A stretch of 64,000 bases of DNA from Tahibacter soli (GCF_025717065.2 NZ_JAOVZO020000009.1:31555-95554), one strand, 5' to 3'. Counted from the first letter of the stretch, positions 31,336-40,596 are shown. Notes: generated by a model not told the origin, from the letters alone. Numbers and translations: made by a program.

Positions 31336-32733
31336 TCAAAGCAACTGATCGACCGTCCAGTACAGGAGATTGAACGCCTTGGCCCGGTCGGCCGCGTCGC
31401 TCGCCTCGCTCGCGTCGAGCACCGCGCCCGAGCCGTCGAGCACGCTGTCGATGAACGTTTTCAGCTCGAGGCCGCGCTCCTGCACGTCGCCGTTCTTGAA
31501 ATCGACGATCGTCGTGCAATGGCTTTCGTTGAGCGCTCGGTACTGCGGGAAGTAGCCGCCGAAGTTCGCCAGGCCGTTGAGCGTCGTCTTCAGGCGATTG
31601 GTGTCGATGTCCCAGCGCGCGTGGATCAGCGCTTCCTTCGTCGCCTGGTCGGGCGCGTTCTGGATCGCGGGATAAAACCGCTCGTACGAGTAGCTGGAGT
31701 AGTTCAGATCCTTCCAGAAATGCGTATGCCCGAGCCGGTCGGCCGGATACTTCGCCGAAAGCGCGTTGTACAGCGTGCCGAGATTGACGGTAGAGAGCAG
31801 CGGCAGGTTCGCCGCGAGGTACGCGACCGGCCCGCCGGGGAGATCAAGGCCCCATGCGCTGCGGATCTGCGTCGACAGCGGCACCGACGGATACTGCGCC
31901 GGGTCGCCGCCGATCGGCGACGCGAAGATCGGGCCCGAGTCGTCGATGAGATAGCCGCGATCGGGCGCGAGATCGCGCCGCACCGCCTGATAGTTCGTGA
32001 GGCTGCCGGCGCCGCCGGCGCTGCAGCCGGTCGAGAGCATCTGCGTCGGGCGCGGCAGGCGGTCCTTCAGCCACGCGATGACCGCGCGCGTATTGCGCAC
32101 GCCGTTGTGATGCCACACGAGCGGCGGGTTCGCGTTGGTCGGATCGGCGTACACGGCCACCTTGTCGCCGCTGTAGATGTCGCCGGTGCAATAGGGAACA
32201 TAGACCATGTTCCACCCTTGCGTTTTTACCGCGTCGAACGGACTGACGCGCGTGACGAACGGGCTGACGAGGCTCGCGCCGGGATTCATCAGCGCCATGT
32301 AGTCGTCGGGAATGCCGTTCGGATTGCGCGCGCCGCGGATGCCGGACTGGCCCGAGCAGCTCGGATAGTCCCAGCACGCGCCGCCGCCTTCCATGTAGAC
32401 GATGGTGTTGCGCGTATTCGCCACGCGGTTGACGAAGAACTTGTACTGCGAGCCGTTGCCGCAGACCGCGCCGGTCTCGGGCGCGAGCTTGATCGTCTGC
32501 CACGCGCCATAGTTGCCCGGGCTGAAGCCGTCGGCGTAGCCGGCGGGATTCGACAGCAGCGGATACGGCCCCTGCCGCTGCGCCGGCGTCACCGGATTGT
32601 CGGCGCCGGGCGGCGAGAACAGGTTGAGAAACGTCTGCCAGGCGGAGTAGTCGCCGAGTTCGGCATGCGCGGGCATTGCGGCGAGCGCGACGAGGCCGCC
32701 GGCGAGCGCGGCGAGGGTGCTGCGGGTTTTCAT
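31336..32733 (-). CDS. Secreted pectin-acetylesterase-family (Notum-like) hydrolase
   Basis: 465 residues from ATG 32733 with a signal peptide (MKTRSTLAALAGGLVALAAM, cleaved after AHA); the longer ORF upstream is not supported. The family features are NTIVYMEGGGACWDYPSC (oxyanion-hole GGG), MVYVPYCTGDIYSGD, the nucleophile elbow STGCSAGGAGS (Ser238), DDSGP and a late NESHCTTI carrying the probable catalytic His. Members are alpha/beta-hydrolase carboxylesterases that deacetylate pectin or cleave lipid esters. No pectinase is nearby, so the substrate is uncertain. Upstream and on the same strand lies an AraC-type regulator; downstream the helical protein at 30657. Confidence 0.88.
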   Translation of the reverse strand: MKTRSTLAALAGGLVALAAMPAHAELGDYSAWQTFLNLFSPPGADNPVTPAQRQGPYPLLSNPAGYADGFSPGNYGAWQTIKLAPETGAVCGNGSQYKFFVNRVANTRNTIVYMEGGGACWDYPSCSGQSGIRGARNPNGIPDDYMALMNPGASLVSPFVTRVSPFDAVKTQGWNMVYVPYCTGDIYSGDKVAVYADPTNANPPLVWHHNGVRNTRAVIAWLKDRLPRPTQMLSTGCSAGGAGSLTNYQAVRRDLAPDRGYLIDDSGPIFASPIGGDPAQYPSVPLSTQIRSAWGLDLPGGPVAYLAANLPLLSTVNLGTLYNALSAKYPADRLGHTHFWKDLNYSSYSYERFYPAIQNAPDQATKEALIHARWDIDTNRLKTTLNGLANFGGYFPQYRALNESHCTTIVDFKNGDVQERGLELKTFIDSVLDGSGAVLDASEASDAADRAKAFNLLYWTVDQLL

Positions 32734-32904
32734 GGTCACTGCCTCCAGGGTTGGGACGACGACAGCGTTCGATTGACGTCGCTCAGCCCCACCTGGCGCG
32801 ACACCTCGACGCCGTGCGAGCGGCGTGAAGCGTGCGCAGTCTTGTGCGCCGTGCGTTCGCGCAGGAGGGCAGGACCGGCACCGCAAGGGGGTCAAAACGG
32901 ACAA

Positions 32905-32934
32905 GCTGCGTTGTGTACATTGCTGCAACGCAGC
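32905..32934 (-). terminator. Terminator-like hairpin after the AraC gene
   Basis: GCTGCGTT (32905-32912) pairs with AACGCAGC (32927-32934), an 8-bp stem with a 14-base loop. On the minus strand the stem is followed by TTGTCCGTTTT. It lies 11 bases past the stop of the AraC-type gene at 32945. Confidence 0.4.
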
Positions 32935-32944
32935 AGCGCGCGGA

Positions 32945-33997
32945 TCAGAGCGCCGCGTCCGGTTCGCGAATCTCGCTCGGCGTGCGTCCCGTCCAGCGCT
33001 TGAACGCGCGGCGAAACTCGCGCACGTCACCGAAGCCCACCTGGCTGCCGATCTGCGCCACCGTCAGCTTGCGGTCGCGCAGCAACTCCAGCGCGCGCTC
33101 GCAGCGCACGCGGTCGTGGATCATCGTGAAGCTGGCGCCCTCGTCGGCGAGCTGCCGGCGCAGCGTGCGCTCGCTGCGGTACAGCGACAGCGCGACGTCG
33201 AGCAGGCGCGGATTCTGGCTCACCCGCGCGCGCAGCGTACGCTCGACCGCCGCCGCGGTTTCGCTCTGCGCCGGACGCGTCGCTTCGAGTTCGCGCGCGA
33301 GCGCGGCGAGCGCCTGGCGCGCGGTCACCGGGTTGTACGTCGGAAACGGCAGCGACAGCCAGTGCGCGTCGATGACGAGGCGGTTGTGCGGTCGGTCGAA
33401 GCGCAGTTCGCAGTCGAACAGCTCGCGGTACTCGGCGACGTACGACGGTGCGCGATAGGCGAACTCCAGCCGCCGCGGCTTCAGGCCCGGACCCGCGAGC
33501 GCACGCGCGACCGCGAACACGCTCGCGAACATTTCCTCGCACAGAAACGGCAGCACGGCAGCCTCGTTGAGCGGCGCGCGCGCGAGCAGCGCGACTTCCT
33601 CGGGGCACAGGTCTTCGATCGACAGATCGAGCAGCGCGCCGGTCGCGCGCTGGTGCGTGATGCCGATCGTGATGGCGTCGGAAAAGTTGCGCGCCGTTTT
33701 CATCGCAAGGCCGAGCACGCCGAAGTTGCCGATGTCCTGGCGCTTGCCGAGCACGAGCCCGAGATTCGGCAGCGGCAGCGACTGCATCGCGCGGCGGATG
33801 ATCGCCACGGCCTGGCGATACGACACTCTCGCACTGGGGTCGCAGGCTTCGCTCGGACTCAAGGCGACGCCGGCGAACCACGGGTGCGCGTCGACGCCGA
33901 ACTCCTCGGCGAGCTGCACGAGGCCGCTCAGGATATTCGTCGGCAGGTTCACCGCGGTGAGCCGCGGATCGTCGTTTCCAACCGCGCTCTGCGCCAT
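32945..33997 (-). CDS. AraC-family regulator with Arabinose_bd-type sensor domain
   Basis: 350 residues from ATG 33997 (MAQSAVGNDDPRLTAVNLPT). The N-terminal 180 residues match the PF12625-type sensor (VSYRQAVAIIRRAMQSLPLP, LGLVLGKRQDIGNFGVLGLA, ITHQRATGALLDLSIEDL), which in known members binds hydrophobic or virulence-related ligands. The C-terminal 100 residues carry the AraC DNA-binding domain (LLDVALSLYRSERTLRRQLA, then VAQIGSQVGFGDVREFRRAFKRWTG RTPSEIR-type end). It is divergent from the beta-helix lipoprotein gene (111 bases between starts), so it likely controls the beta-helix/cytochrome/receptor operon. Confidence 0.9.
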   Translation of the reverse strand: MAQSAVGNDDPRLTAVNLPTNILSGLVQLAEEFGVDAHPWFAGVALSPSEACDPSARVSYRQAVAIIRRAMQSLPLPNLGLVLGKRQDIGNFGVLGLAMKTARNFSDAITIGITHQRATGALLDLSIEDLCPEEVALLARAPLNEAAVLPFLCEEMFASVFAVARALAGPGLKPRRLEFAYRAPSYVAEYRELFDCELRFDRPHNRLVIDAHWLSLPFPTYNPVTARQALAALARELEATRPAQSETAAAVERTLRARVSQNPRLLDVALSLYRSERTLRRQLADEGASFTMIHDRVRCERALELLRDRKLTVAQIGSQVGFGDVREFRRAFKRWTGRTPSEIREPDAAL

Positions 33998-34108
33998 CGC
34001 CGCTTTCTTTCGCTTGGCCGGTTTTCCCCCCAAGTATGCCGCTGCCGCCCTCGTTTGTGATGCGGCGAGCGCACAAAACTTTAACGATCGAACCGGGCGG
34101 AGCGGACC

Positions 34109-35329
34109 ATGCGACATTGTGTACTTGCACTGACGACGGCCGCGCTGCTCTGCGCGTGCGGCGGCGCCGAACCGCCGCAGCCGCCGGCCGACACGGGCTA
34201 CGCCGCGACGCTGCACCAGAAGCTGCTCGACGCCAAGCCCGGCGACGTGATCGAGATTCCGGCCGGCCGCTTCGCGTTCGACCGCAGCCTCGTGCTGCGC
34301 GCGAGCGGCATCACCATCCGCGGCGCGGGCATGGACAAGAGCGTGCTCACTTTCAAGGGCCAGAAAGCCGGCGCCGAGGGGCTGCTCGTCAACGGCGACA
34401 ACTTCCTGATCGAAAACCTGACGATCGAGGATTCCAAGGGCGACGGCCTCAAGATCAGCGAATCCAACCACGTCACGATCCGCGGCGTGAAGGTGCAGTG
34501 GACCGGCGGGCCGAGCACGAAGAACGGCGGCTACGGCCTGTATCCGGTCAAGACGACGAACGTGCTGATCGAAGACAGCGTCGCGATCGCGGCGTCCGAT
34601 GCGGGCATCTACGTCGGCCAGTCGAAGGACGTGATCGTGCGGCGCAGCCGCGCCGAGTTCAATGTCGCCGGCATCGAGGTCGAGAACACGGTCAACGCCG
34701 ACGTGTACGACAACGTCGCGACGAACAACACGGGCGGCATCCTCGTGTTCAACATGCCGGCGCTGTCGCAGCAGGGCGGGCAGATCCGCGTGTTCAAGAA
34801 CAGGATCGTCGACAACAACACCGACAACTTCGGCGCGAAGGGCACCCCGGTCGCGAGCGTGCCGGCGGGCTCGGGCATGGTCATCAATTCCAATGACGAC
34901 GTCGAGATCTTCGACAACGACATCGCCGACAACCGTACCGCGAACATCATCGTGTCGAGCGTGTACTCGACCGGCTACAAAGACAGCAGCATGGCCAAGG
35001 ATTTCGATCCGTATCCCGAACGCATCAACATCTACGGCAACCGCCTGAAGGGCGGCGGCAATTCGCCCGACGGCGTCGATCTCAAAGCGCTGCGCATGGC
35101 GACGATGGGCCTGACCGGCAGCTTCCCCGACGTGCTGTGGGACGGCTACTTCAACAAGGATCGCAAAGTGGACGGCCAGCCGGCGCCGGGACCGCAGATC
35201 TGCCTCGCCGACGTGTCGGGCGTCATCAACGCCGACGGGCCGAACGGCTACGACAATCCGACGACCGACATCGCGCCGTTCCGCTGCAGCCTGCCGAAGC
35301 TGCCGGCCATCGACCTGAAGCGGACTTGA
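34109..35329 (+). CDS. Parallel beta-helix lipoprotein (TIGR03805-like)
   Basis: 406 residues. A lipoprotein signal (MRHCVLALTTAALLCACGG, lipid-modified Cys at 17) is followed by the opening IEIPAGRFAFDRSLVLRAS and then regular turns of 22-24 residues with repeated ITIRGAG, LIENLTIEDS, VTIRGVKVQW, VLIEDSVAI, VIVRRSRAEF, ADVYDNVATN, IRVFKNRIV and VEIFDNDIADN rungs: a right-handed parallel beta-helix. The sequence fits the family that is found beside SO2930-type diheme cytochromes, and here that cytochrome follows directly (gap of two bases). No carbohydrate-active catalytic set is evident. Predicted location: outer-membrane or periplasmic lipoprotein. Confidence 0.87.
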   Translation: MRHCVLALTTAALLCACGGAEPPQPPADTGYAATLHQKLLDAKPGDVIEIPAGRFAFDRSLVLRASGITIRGAGMDKSVLTFKGQKAGAEGLLVNGDNFLIENLTIEDSKGDGLKISESNHVTIRGVKVQWTGGPSTKNGGYGLYPVKTTNVLIEDSVAIAASDAGIYVGQSKDVIVRRSRAEFNVAGIEVENTVNADVYDNVATNNTGGILVFNMPALSQQGGQIRVFKNRIVDNNTDNFGAKGTPVASVPAGSGMVINSNDDVEIFDNDIADNRTANIIVSSVYSTGYKDSSMAKDFDPYPERINIYGNRLKGGGNSPDGVDLKALRMATMGLTGSFPDVLWDGYFNKDRKVDGQPAPGPQICLADVSGVINADGPNGYDNPTTDIAPFRCSLPKLPAIDLKRT

Positions 35330-35331
35330 GC

Positions 35332-36474
35332 ATGATGCGCACGACGGCGCGGAAGATCGCGCTGCTGCTCGTGGTGTTCGCCCTCGCCGCGTGCGCGCGG
35401 CAGGCGCCGCCGGTGACGTTCCATGCCGACGGCATGCCGGGCAAGCTGTCGGACTGGAGCGTCGTCGTCAGCGACGGCGCGACGCTGCGCCTGAACGCCG
35501 GTGTCGTCCCGTACGATCTGAACTCGGCGCTGTTCAGCGACTACGCGCACAAGCTGCGCACGATCTGGATGCCAAACGGCGTCGCGGCGAAATACGACGC
35601 CGATGCCGCGTTCGATTTTCCGGTCGGCACGATCATCTCCAAGACGTTCTATTTTCCGCTGCCGGACGCGCAGTGGGACGGCAAGTCCGTCGCGCGCGTC
35701 GATCCCGCCGGCAGCGATCTCGTCGGCGAAAAACTGGACTTGTCCAAGGTGCGCCTGATCGAAACGCGCCTGCTGGTGCGGCGCGAAGCCGGCTGGATCG
35801 CCCTGCCCTACGTCTGGAACGACGCGCAGACCGACGCGAAACTCGAGCGCATCGGCGCGATCGTGCCGCTCGAACTCGTCGACGCGGCCGACGCGCGCAC
35901 CGAGATTTCGTACCAGGTGCCCGACCAGAACCAGTGCGGCAGCTGCCACAACACCGACAATCTCGCGCGCGTGCTGCAGCCGATCGGCCCGAAGGCGCGC
36001 CATCTGAACCGCGACTTCGACTACACGGACGGCCGCGCGAACCAGCTCGCGAAGCTCGCGCAGGCCGGCTATCTCACGGGCGCGCCGCAACCCGCGGCGG
36101 CGCCGCGCGCGGCCGACTGGCACGACGCCGGCGCCCCGCTCGACGCCCGGGCCCGGGCCTATCTTGATATCAATTGTGGACATTGCCACAGTGCGAAGGG
36201 GCCGGCGAACACGTCGGGCCTGATGCTCGACGTGCACGCGCAACCCGGCATCCACATGGGCTGGTGCAAACAGCCGGTCGCGGCCGGCAAGGGGACCGGC
36301 GACCGCCTGTTCGACATCAAGCCGGGCGATGCGGCGGGTTCGGTCGTCGTGTACCGGATGGACAGCGACGATCCGGCCGTGATGATGCCCGAAATCGGCC
36401 GCTCGACCGCGCATCGCGAAGCGGTGAAGCTCGTCGGCGACTGGATCGACGCGCAGCAAGGGGCTTGCAACTGA
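35332..36474 (+). CDS. SO2930-family diheme c-type cytochrome lipoprotein
   Basis: 380 residues from ATG 35332. Lipobox LAAC with Cys21. Two CxxCH heme sites: CGSCH at residues 202-206 and CGHCH at 282-286. Between and around them are conserved stretches such as NSALFSDYAHKLRTIWMP, FPVGTIISKTFYFPL and ALPYVWNDAQTDAKL, typical of the TIGR03806/SO2930 family. The heme sites are in the C-terminal half; the N-terminal half is a beta-rich domain of unknown role. It starts two bases after the beta-helix gene stop and is followed 49 bases later by a TonB-dependent receptor gene. Likely an electron-transfer protein on the periplasmic side, with redox partner and substrate unknown. Confidence 0.9.
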   Translation: MMRTTARKIALLLVVFALAACARQAPPVTFHADGMPGKLSDWSVVVSDGATLRLNAGVVPYDLNSALFSDYAHKLRTIWMPNGVAAKYDADAAFDFPVGTIISKTFYFPLPDAQWDGKSVARVDPAGSDLVGEKLDLSKVRLIETRLLVRREAGWIALPYVWNDAQTDAKLERIGAIVPLELVDAADARTEISYQVPDQNQCGSCHNTDNLARVLQPIGPKARHLNRDFDYTDGRANQLAKLAQAGYLTGAPQPAAAPRAADWHDAGAPLDARARAYLDINCGHCHSAKGPANTSGLMLDVHAQPGIHMGWCKQPVAAGKGTGDRLFDIKPGDAAGSVVVYRMDSDDPAVMMPEIGRSTAHREAVKLVGDWIDAQQGACN

Positions 36475-36523
36475 CACCAGAACAACCGGCACGACGAATG
36501 CCGGACGACCCGGGGAGTGGACC

Positions 36524-38974
36524 ATGAAACTGAGTCAACCTGATCTGAATCGACGCGCGCTCGTCGTGTGCCTGCGGTACGCGCTCGCGAGCGGATTCAT
36601 CGCGTGCGCGTCGGGAACCGCGCTCGCTCAAGAACCGGCAAGGGACGCCGACACGACGCTCGAACGCGTCGTCGTGACGGCCCAGAGCCGCGAGCAGGAA
36701 CTGCAGGAAGTGCCGATCGCGATCCAGGTGATCAACGACAAGCTGATCGACGAGACGACCGCGTACGACATCCAGGACATCGACACGTTCGTGCCGGGAC
36801 TGTCGGTCACGGGCCAGAAGACGCAGCCCTACTTCGCGATCCGCGGCATCTCGACCGGCGACTTCGGCATCGGCACCGACCCCGCGGTCGGCGTGTACAT
36901 CGACGGCGTGTACTCGGCGCGCTCGGGCGGTTCGGTGCTCGCGTTCAACGACGTCGAGCGCATCGAGGTGCTCAAGGGTCCGCAGGGCACGCTGTTCGGC
37001 CGCAACAGCGCGGCGGGCGCGGTGTCGATCGTCACCAAGCAGCCGGGCATGGACGTCGAAGGTCGCCTGCGCACGCGCTTCGGCAACGACGGCCAGCGCT
37101 ACGTCGACGGCCTGATCAACACGCCGCTCGGCGAAACGACCGCGCTGCGCGTGAGCGCGCTGCGCAACGAGAGCGACGGCTGGCTGCGCGACGCGGCGAC
37201 CGGCCGGGATCTCAACGGCGACGACAACTGGGCCGCGCGCGCGGCGTTCCGCTGGGATATTTCGAACGACACGACCGCGGTGCTGAGCTACGACCACGAA
37301 AATCTCGACCAGCTCGCGCGGCCGGCGATCGGCATCGTCGCGCTGCCGGCGGCGCCGGGCCGTCCGCCGTCGCCGCCCGATCCGAACCTGTACCTCGATC
37401 CGCGCCACGCGCCGGTGTTCAACGACGTCGAAGGCAACGAGGAATCGCGCAAGTTCGACGGCGCGACGTTGCAGGTCAACCACGACGCGGGCTGGGGCCA
37501 CATCAGCTCGACCACGGCGTGGCGGCAGTTCGACACGGTCAACCGCGAGGACGAGGACGGCACGAACCGCCGCAACCTCTATCTCGACACCGCGAACATC
37601 GAAGACAATCGCAGCGTTTACCAGGAATTCAAATTTTCCGGCAACAACGAGCGCGTCGACTGGGTCGCGGGCGCGAGCTACTACCGCGAGCAGGCCAAGC
37701 AGACCTCGCAGGTCAACGTGTTCACCGACAGCCTCGATACGCTGATCCGCAACCAGGGCATCGCGCCGACGCCGGACGGCACGCTGTTCGGCTATTTCAC
37801 CGACGTGCTCGGCTCGTTCGGCGTACCGCTGTCGCTGCTCGACCACCGCTGGCGCGAAGAAATGAACAACACGGCCGACTCGCGCGCCTACGCGCTGTTC
37901 GGCGACACGATCTGGAAATTGAACGACCACGCCAACTTCACGGTCGGCCTGCGCTACACGCGCGACACGAAGAAGTTTTCGTGGCTCAACGGCCCGCGCA
38001 GCGCAGCGTCGCTCGACGCGACGCTCGCGCAGATCCAGCCGCTGATCGCCGAGCTGCCGCCGGAGCTGCAGGAACAGGCGCTGATCGCGCTCGCGGTCGC
38101 GAGCGGCGACATCGTGTTTTCCAACGGCGCGCTCGAAGGCGTGAAGGTGAAGGACAGCGATTCGTGGAGCGATGTCAGCCCGCGCTTCGTGTTCGACTAC
38201 CACGTCGATCCCGACACGATGGTGTTCGCCTCGCTCGCCAAGGGCTACAAGGCCGGCGGCTACAACAGCCTCGACATCGGCGCGAAGTTCGACAACGAAG
38301 ACGTGTGGAACTTCGAAACGGGCATCAAGCAGGCGCTGCCCGACTACGACCTGCAGTGGAACGCGTCGATCTACAAGTACGTGTATTCCGACCGCCAGGC
38401 GATACGGCTCGATCCGAACAGCGCGGGCTCCGGCGTGCCACGCTATCTCGTGGACACGAGCGACGAGGAAGCCTGGGGCGTCGACATCGGCCTCGTGTGG
38501 CAGCCGACGAGCGCGTTCACGCTCGACGCGAACGCGGCGTTCATCGACGCGACGTTCAAGGACAAGACCGCGCCGAGCGGCGTGGATCTTTCCGGCCAGG
38601 CGACCGGCGAGCCGTATTTCTCGTTCTCGTTCGGCGGCACGTATCGCTGGGCGCTCGGCGGCGGCGGCGATCTGGCGCTGTCGCTGCGCCACGCGTATCG
38701 CGGCAAGAGCCGCTGCAACGCCGACTCGGTGCTGCAGGGCGATTGCACGCTGAGCCCGAATTTCGACGTCGGCGCGGCGCAGCAGCGCACCGACGTGCGG
38801 CTGGGCTGGAACGACGCGTCGAAGCACTGGCGCGTCGCCGCGTTCGCGACGAACGTGTTCGACAAGCGCTACGTCGAGGGCGTCGGCAACTACACGACCG
38901 ACGTGTTCGGCACGACCTACGCGACGATCAGCGCGCCGCGGATGTATGGGGTGGAGGTCGAATACCAGTTCTGA
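36524..38974 (+). CDS. TonB-dependent receptor
   Basis: 816 residues. Signal peptide (cleaved near ALAQEP), a TonB-box-like segment LERVVVTAQSREQELQ, plug domain with VPIAIQVINDKLIDE, IRGISTGDFGIGTDPAVGVY and the ERIEVLKGPQGTLFGRNSAA signature (residues about 145-165), then a 22-strand barrel ending in YGVEVEYQF, with the terminal Phe needed for BAM. The receptor imports a substrate energised by TonB-ExbBD (not in the window). The subgroup (VTAQ, IPGxxV-like, FGRNSAAGAVSI) is the one common in Xanthomonadales and sphingomonads for carbohydrates and aromatic or lipid compounds. Third gene of the beta-helix/cytochrome operon. A REP doublet follows the stop. Confidence 0.93.
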   Translation: MKLSQPDLNRRALVVCLRYALASGFIACASGTALAQEPARDADTTLERVVVTAQSREQELQEVPIAIQVINDKLIDETTAYDIQDIDTFVPGLSVTGQKTQPYFAIRGISTGDFGIGTDPAVGVYIDGVYSARSGGSVLAFNDVERIEVLKGPQGTLFGRNSAAGAVSIVTKQPGMDVEGRLRTRFGNDGQRYVDGLINTPLGETTALRVSALRNESDGWLRDAATGRDLNGDDNWAARAAFRWDISNDTTAVLSYDHENLDQLARPAIGIVALPAAPGRPPSPPDPNLYLDPRHAPVFNDVEGNEESRKFDGATLQVNHDAGWGHISSTTAWRQFDTVNREDEDGTNRRNLYLDTANIEDNRSVYQEFKFSGNNERVDWVAGASYYREQAKQTSQVNVFTDSLDTLIRNQGIAPTPDGTLFGYFTDVLGSFGVPLSLLDHRWREEMNNTADSRAYALFGDTIWKLNDHANFTVGLRYTRDTKKFSWLNGPRSAASLDATLAQIQPLIAELPPELQEQALIALAVASGDIVFSNGALEGVKVKDSDSWSDVSPRFVFDYHVDPDTMVFASLAKGYKAGGYNSLDIGAKFDNEDVWNFETGIKQALPDYDLQWNASIYKYVYSDRQAIRLDPNSAGSGVPRYLVDTSDEEAWGVDIGLVWQPTSAFTLDANAAFIDATFKDKTAPSGVDLSGQATGEPYFSFSFGGTYRWALGGGGDLALSLRHAYRGKSRCNADSVLQGDCTLSPNFDVGAAQQRTDVRLGWNDASKHWRVAAFATNVFDKRYVEGVGNYTTDVFGTTYATISAPRMYGVEVEYQF

Positions 38975-39024
38975 TTCGTCCGCCGCCGGACATACCGCAT
39001 TGCGACGGCTGCTGAACAAAGGAC

Positions 39025-39161
39025 TCCCTCTCCCCCAAGCTCGCTTGGGGGAGAGGGTCGGGGTGAGGGGGAAACGCCGCGTACCTCCTCGATCTCGACG
39101 AAGTGCGACGCCTCGCCCCCTCACCCCAGCCCTCTCCCCCGGCGCGGCCGGGGAGAGGGAG
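39025..39161. repeat. REP doublet, family A, copy 2
   Basis: Left unit CCCTCTCCCCCAAGC / GCTTGGGGGAGAGGG (39026-39059, perfect hairpin), then GGGGTGAGGGGG; spacer with CCTCCTCGATCTCGACGAAGTGCG; then CCCCCTCACCCCAGCCCTCTCCCCC and a second hairpin closing with GGGGAGAGGGAG. The clearest of the three copies. It lies between the TonB receptor gene and uppP. Confidence 0.85.
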
Positions 39162-39263
39162 TTTCTCGCGGCGTCGCGATGTACGCCGCTCGATGCCCCG
39201 GCAACGCCCTACCCCGCGTAAGCTATCGCGCTTCGCCGTCCACCGGCCTGCCCGCGCGCGCCC

Positions 39264-40058
39264 ATGTCCGACCTCCTCGCCGCCGTCGTCCTCGGCATCA
39301 TCGAAGGCATCACCGAGTTCCTGCCGATTTCGAGCACCGGGCATCTGCTGATCGCCGAGTACTGGCTCGGCGCGCGCTCGGACCTCTTCAACATCGCGAT
39401 CCAGGCCGGCGCGATCCTCGCGGTGACGCTGATCTACCGCGAGCGGCTGTGGCACCTCGCGACGCATCTGTCGCAGCGTGAGGACCGCGACTACGCCGCG
39501 AAGCTCTCGCTCGCGTTCGCCATCACCGCCGTGCTCGGCCTCGTCGTGTCGAAGGCCGGCTTCAAGCTGCCGACGACGGTGACGCCGATCGCCTGGGCGC
39601 TCCTCGTCGGCGGCGTGTGGATGATCGCGGCGGAATGGTTCGCGCAGCGGCGGCCCGATCGCACGACGATCACCTGGACGGTCGCCGCGCTCGTCGGCCT
39701 CGCGCAGGTCGTCGCCGGCATGCTGCCCGGCACGTCGCGCTCGGCCGCGACGATCTTCGTCGCGATGCTGGCCGGCACGAGCAACCGCGCCGCGGCGACC
39801 GAGTTCGCGTTTCTCGTCGGCATCCCGACGATGTTCGCCGCGAGCGGCTACGAACTCGTCAAGACGCTGCGCGGCAATGGCGCGGCGAACGAGGACTGGA
39901 CCGCGCTCGGCGTCGCGTTCGCCGTGTCGACGGTCACCGCGTTCGTCGCGGTGAAGTGGCTGCTCGGCTACATCCGCACGCACCGCTTCACGCCGTTCGC
40001 GGTCTATCGCATCGCGCTCGGGATCGCGCTGCTGCTGGGCCTGCCGGCGGGCGCGTGA
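39264..40058 (+). CDS. uppP: Undecaprenyl-diphosphatase
   Basis: 264 residues, eight or so TM helices. The two catalytic motifs of the BacA/UppP family are present: EGITEFLPISSTGH (residues about 14-27) and LPGTSRSAATIF (residues about 154-165). The enzyme hydrolyses undecaprenyl diphosphate to the monophosphate at the periplasmic face, recycling the lipid carrier for peptidoglycan and O-antigen; overproduction gives bacitracin resistance. ATG 39264 gives the family N-terminus (MSDLLAAVVLGIIEGITEF). Followed by an iron-permease-family gene 49 bases downstream. Confidence 0.96.
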   Translation: MSDLLAAVVLGIIEGITEFLPISSTGHLLIAEYWLGARSDLFNIAIQAGAILAVTLIYRERLWHLATHLSQREDRDYAAKLSLAFAITAVLGLVVSKAGFKLPTTVTPIAWALLVGGVWMIAAEWFAQRRPDRTTITWTVAALVGLAQVVAGMLPGTSRSAATIFVAMLAGTSNRAAATEFAFLVGIPTMFAASGYELVKTLRGNGAANEDWTALGVAFAVSTVTAFVAVKWLLGYIRTHRFTPFAVYRIALGIALLLGLPAGA

Positions 40059-40107
40059 CGGCGCCCCCGAGGTATCTTGCCGCCAATCCCATCGAAAGGA
40101 GGCACGC

Positions 40108-40590
40108 ATGAACGCGAACGAGGCAACCGCAACCGGCCCGGCTCACCGGCATTCGCTGTTCGACCGCCTCGCCGGCCGCGTCACGCACGCGGTCGGAACG
40201 CCGGCCGCCTTCGCGATCGCCATGCTCATCGTGATCATCTGGGCCGCGACGGGACCGCTGTTCGGATATTCGGAAACCTGGCAGCTCATCATCAACACCG
40301 GCACGACGATCGTGACGTTCCTGATGGTGTTCGTGATCCAGCAGTCGCAGAACAAGGACAGCGTCGCGCTGCATCTGAAGCTCAACGAACTGCTCGCGTC
40401 GCATCATTCGGCGAGCAACCGGCTGATCGCGATCGAGGATCTCGACGAGGAAGAGCTGCTGGTGCTGCGCAAGTTCTATTGCCGGCTCGCCGAACTCGCG
40501 GCGCAAAGCCACGGGCTCAAACAGACGCACTCGCTCGACGAAGCCGACGACGCGCACGAAGCGAAGCTGAAGGCGCCGCGCAAGCGCTGA
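40108..40590 (+). CDS. Low-affinity iron permease family membrane protein
   Basis: 160 residues with a very strong ribosome-binding site (AAAGGAGG, 40094-40101). Two TM helices (about residues 33-52 and 62-80) enclose WAATGPLFGYSETWQLIINT, then TGTTIVTFLMVFVIQQSQNKD, which is diagnostic of the PF04120 family named after yeast Fet4-like permeases. The C-terminal half (LKLNELLASHHSASNRLIAI, then acidic and basic stretches) is soluble and probably helical. Bacterial members are short and have not been shown to carry iron; the name is by homology only. Confidence 0.88.
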   Translation: MNANEATATGPAHRHSLFDRLAGRVTHAVGTPAAFAIAMLIVIIWAATGPLFGYSETWQLIINTGTTIVTFLMVFVIQQSQNKDSVALHLKLNELLASHHSASNRLIAIEDLDEEELLVLRKFYCRLAELAAQSHGLKQTHSLDEADDAHEAKLKAPRKR

Positions 40591-40596
40591 GGCGGT

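Noticed and set aside
36317..39124. 935-codon minus-strand ORF opposite the TonB receptor
   Set aside because: Antisense shadow rich in Arg/Val/Ala; the receptor on the plus strand is unambiguous.
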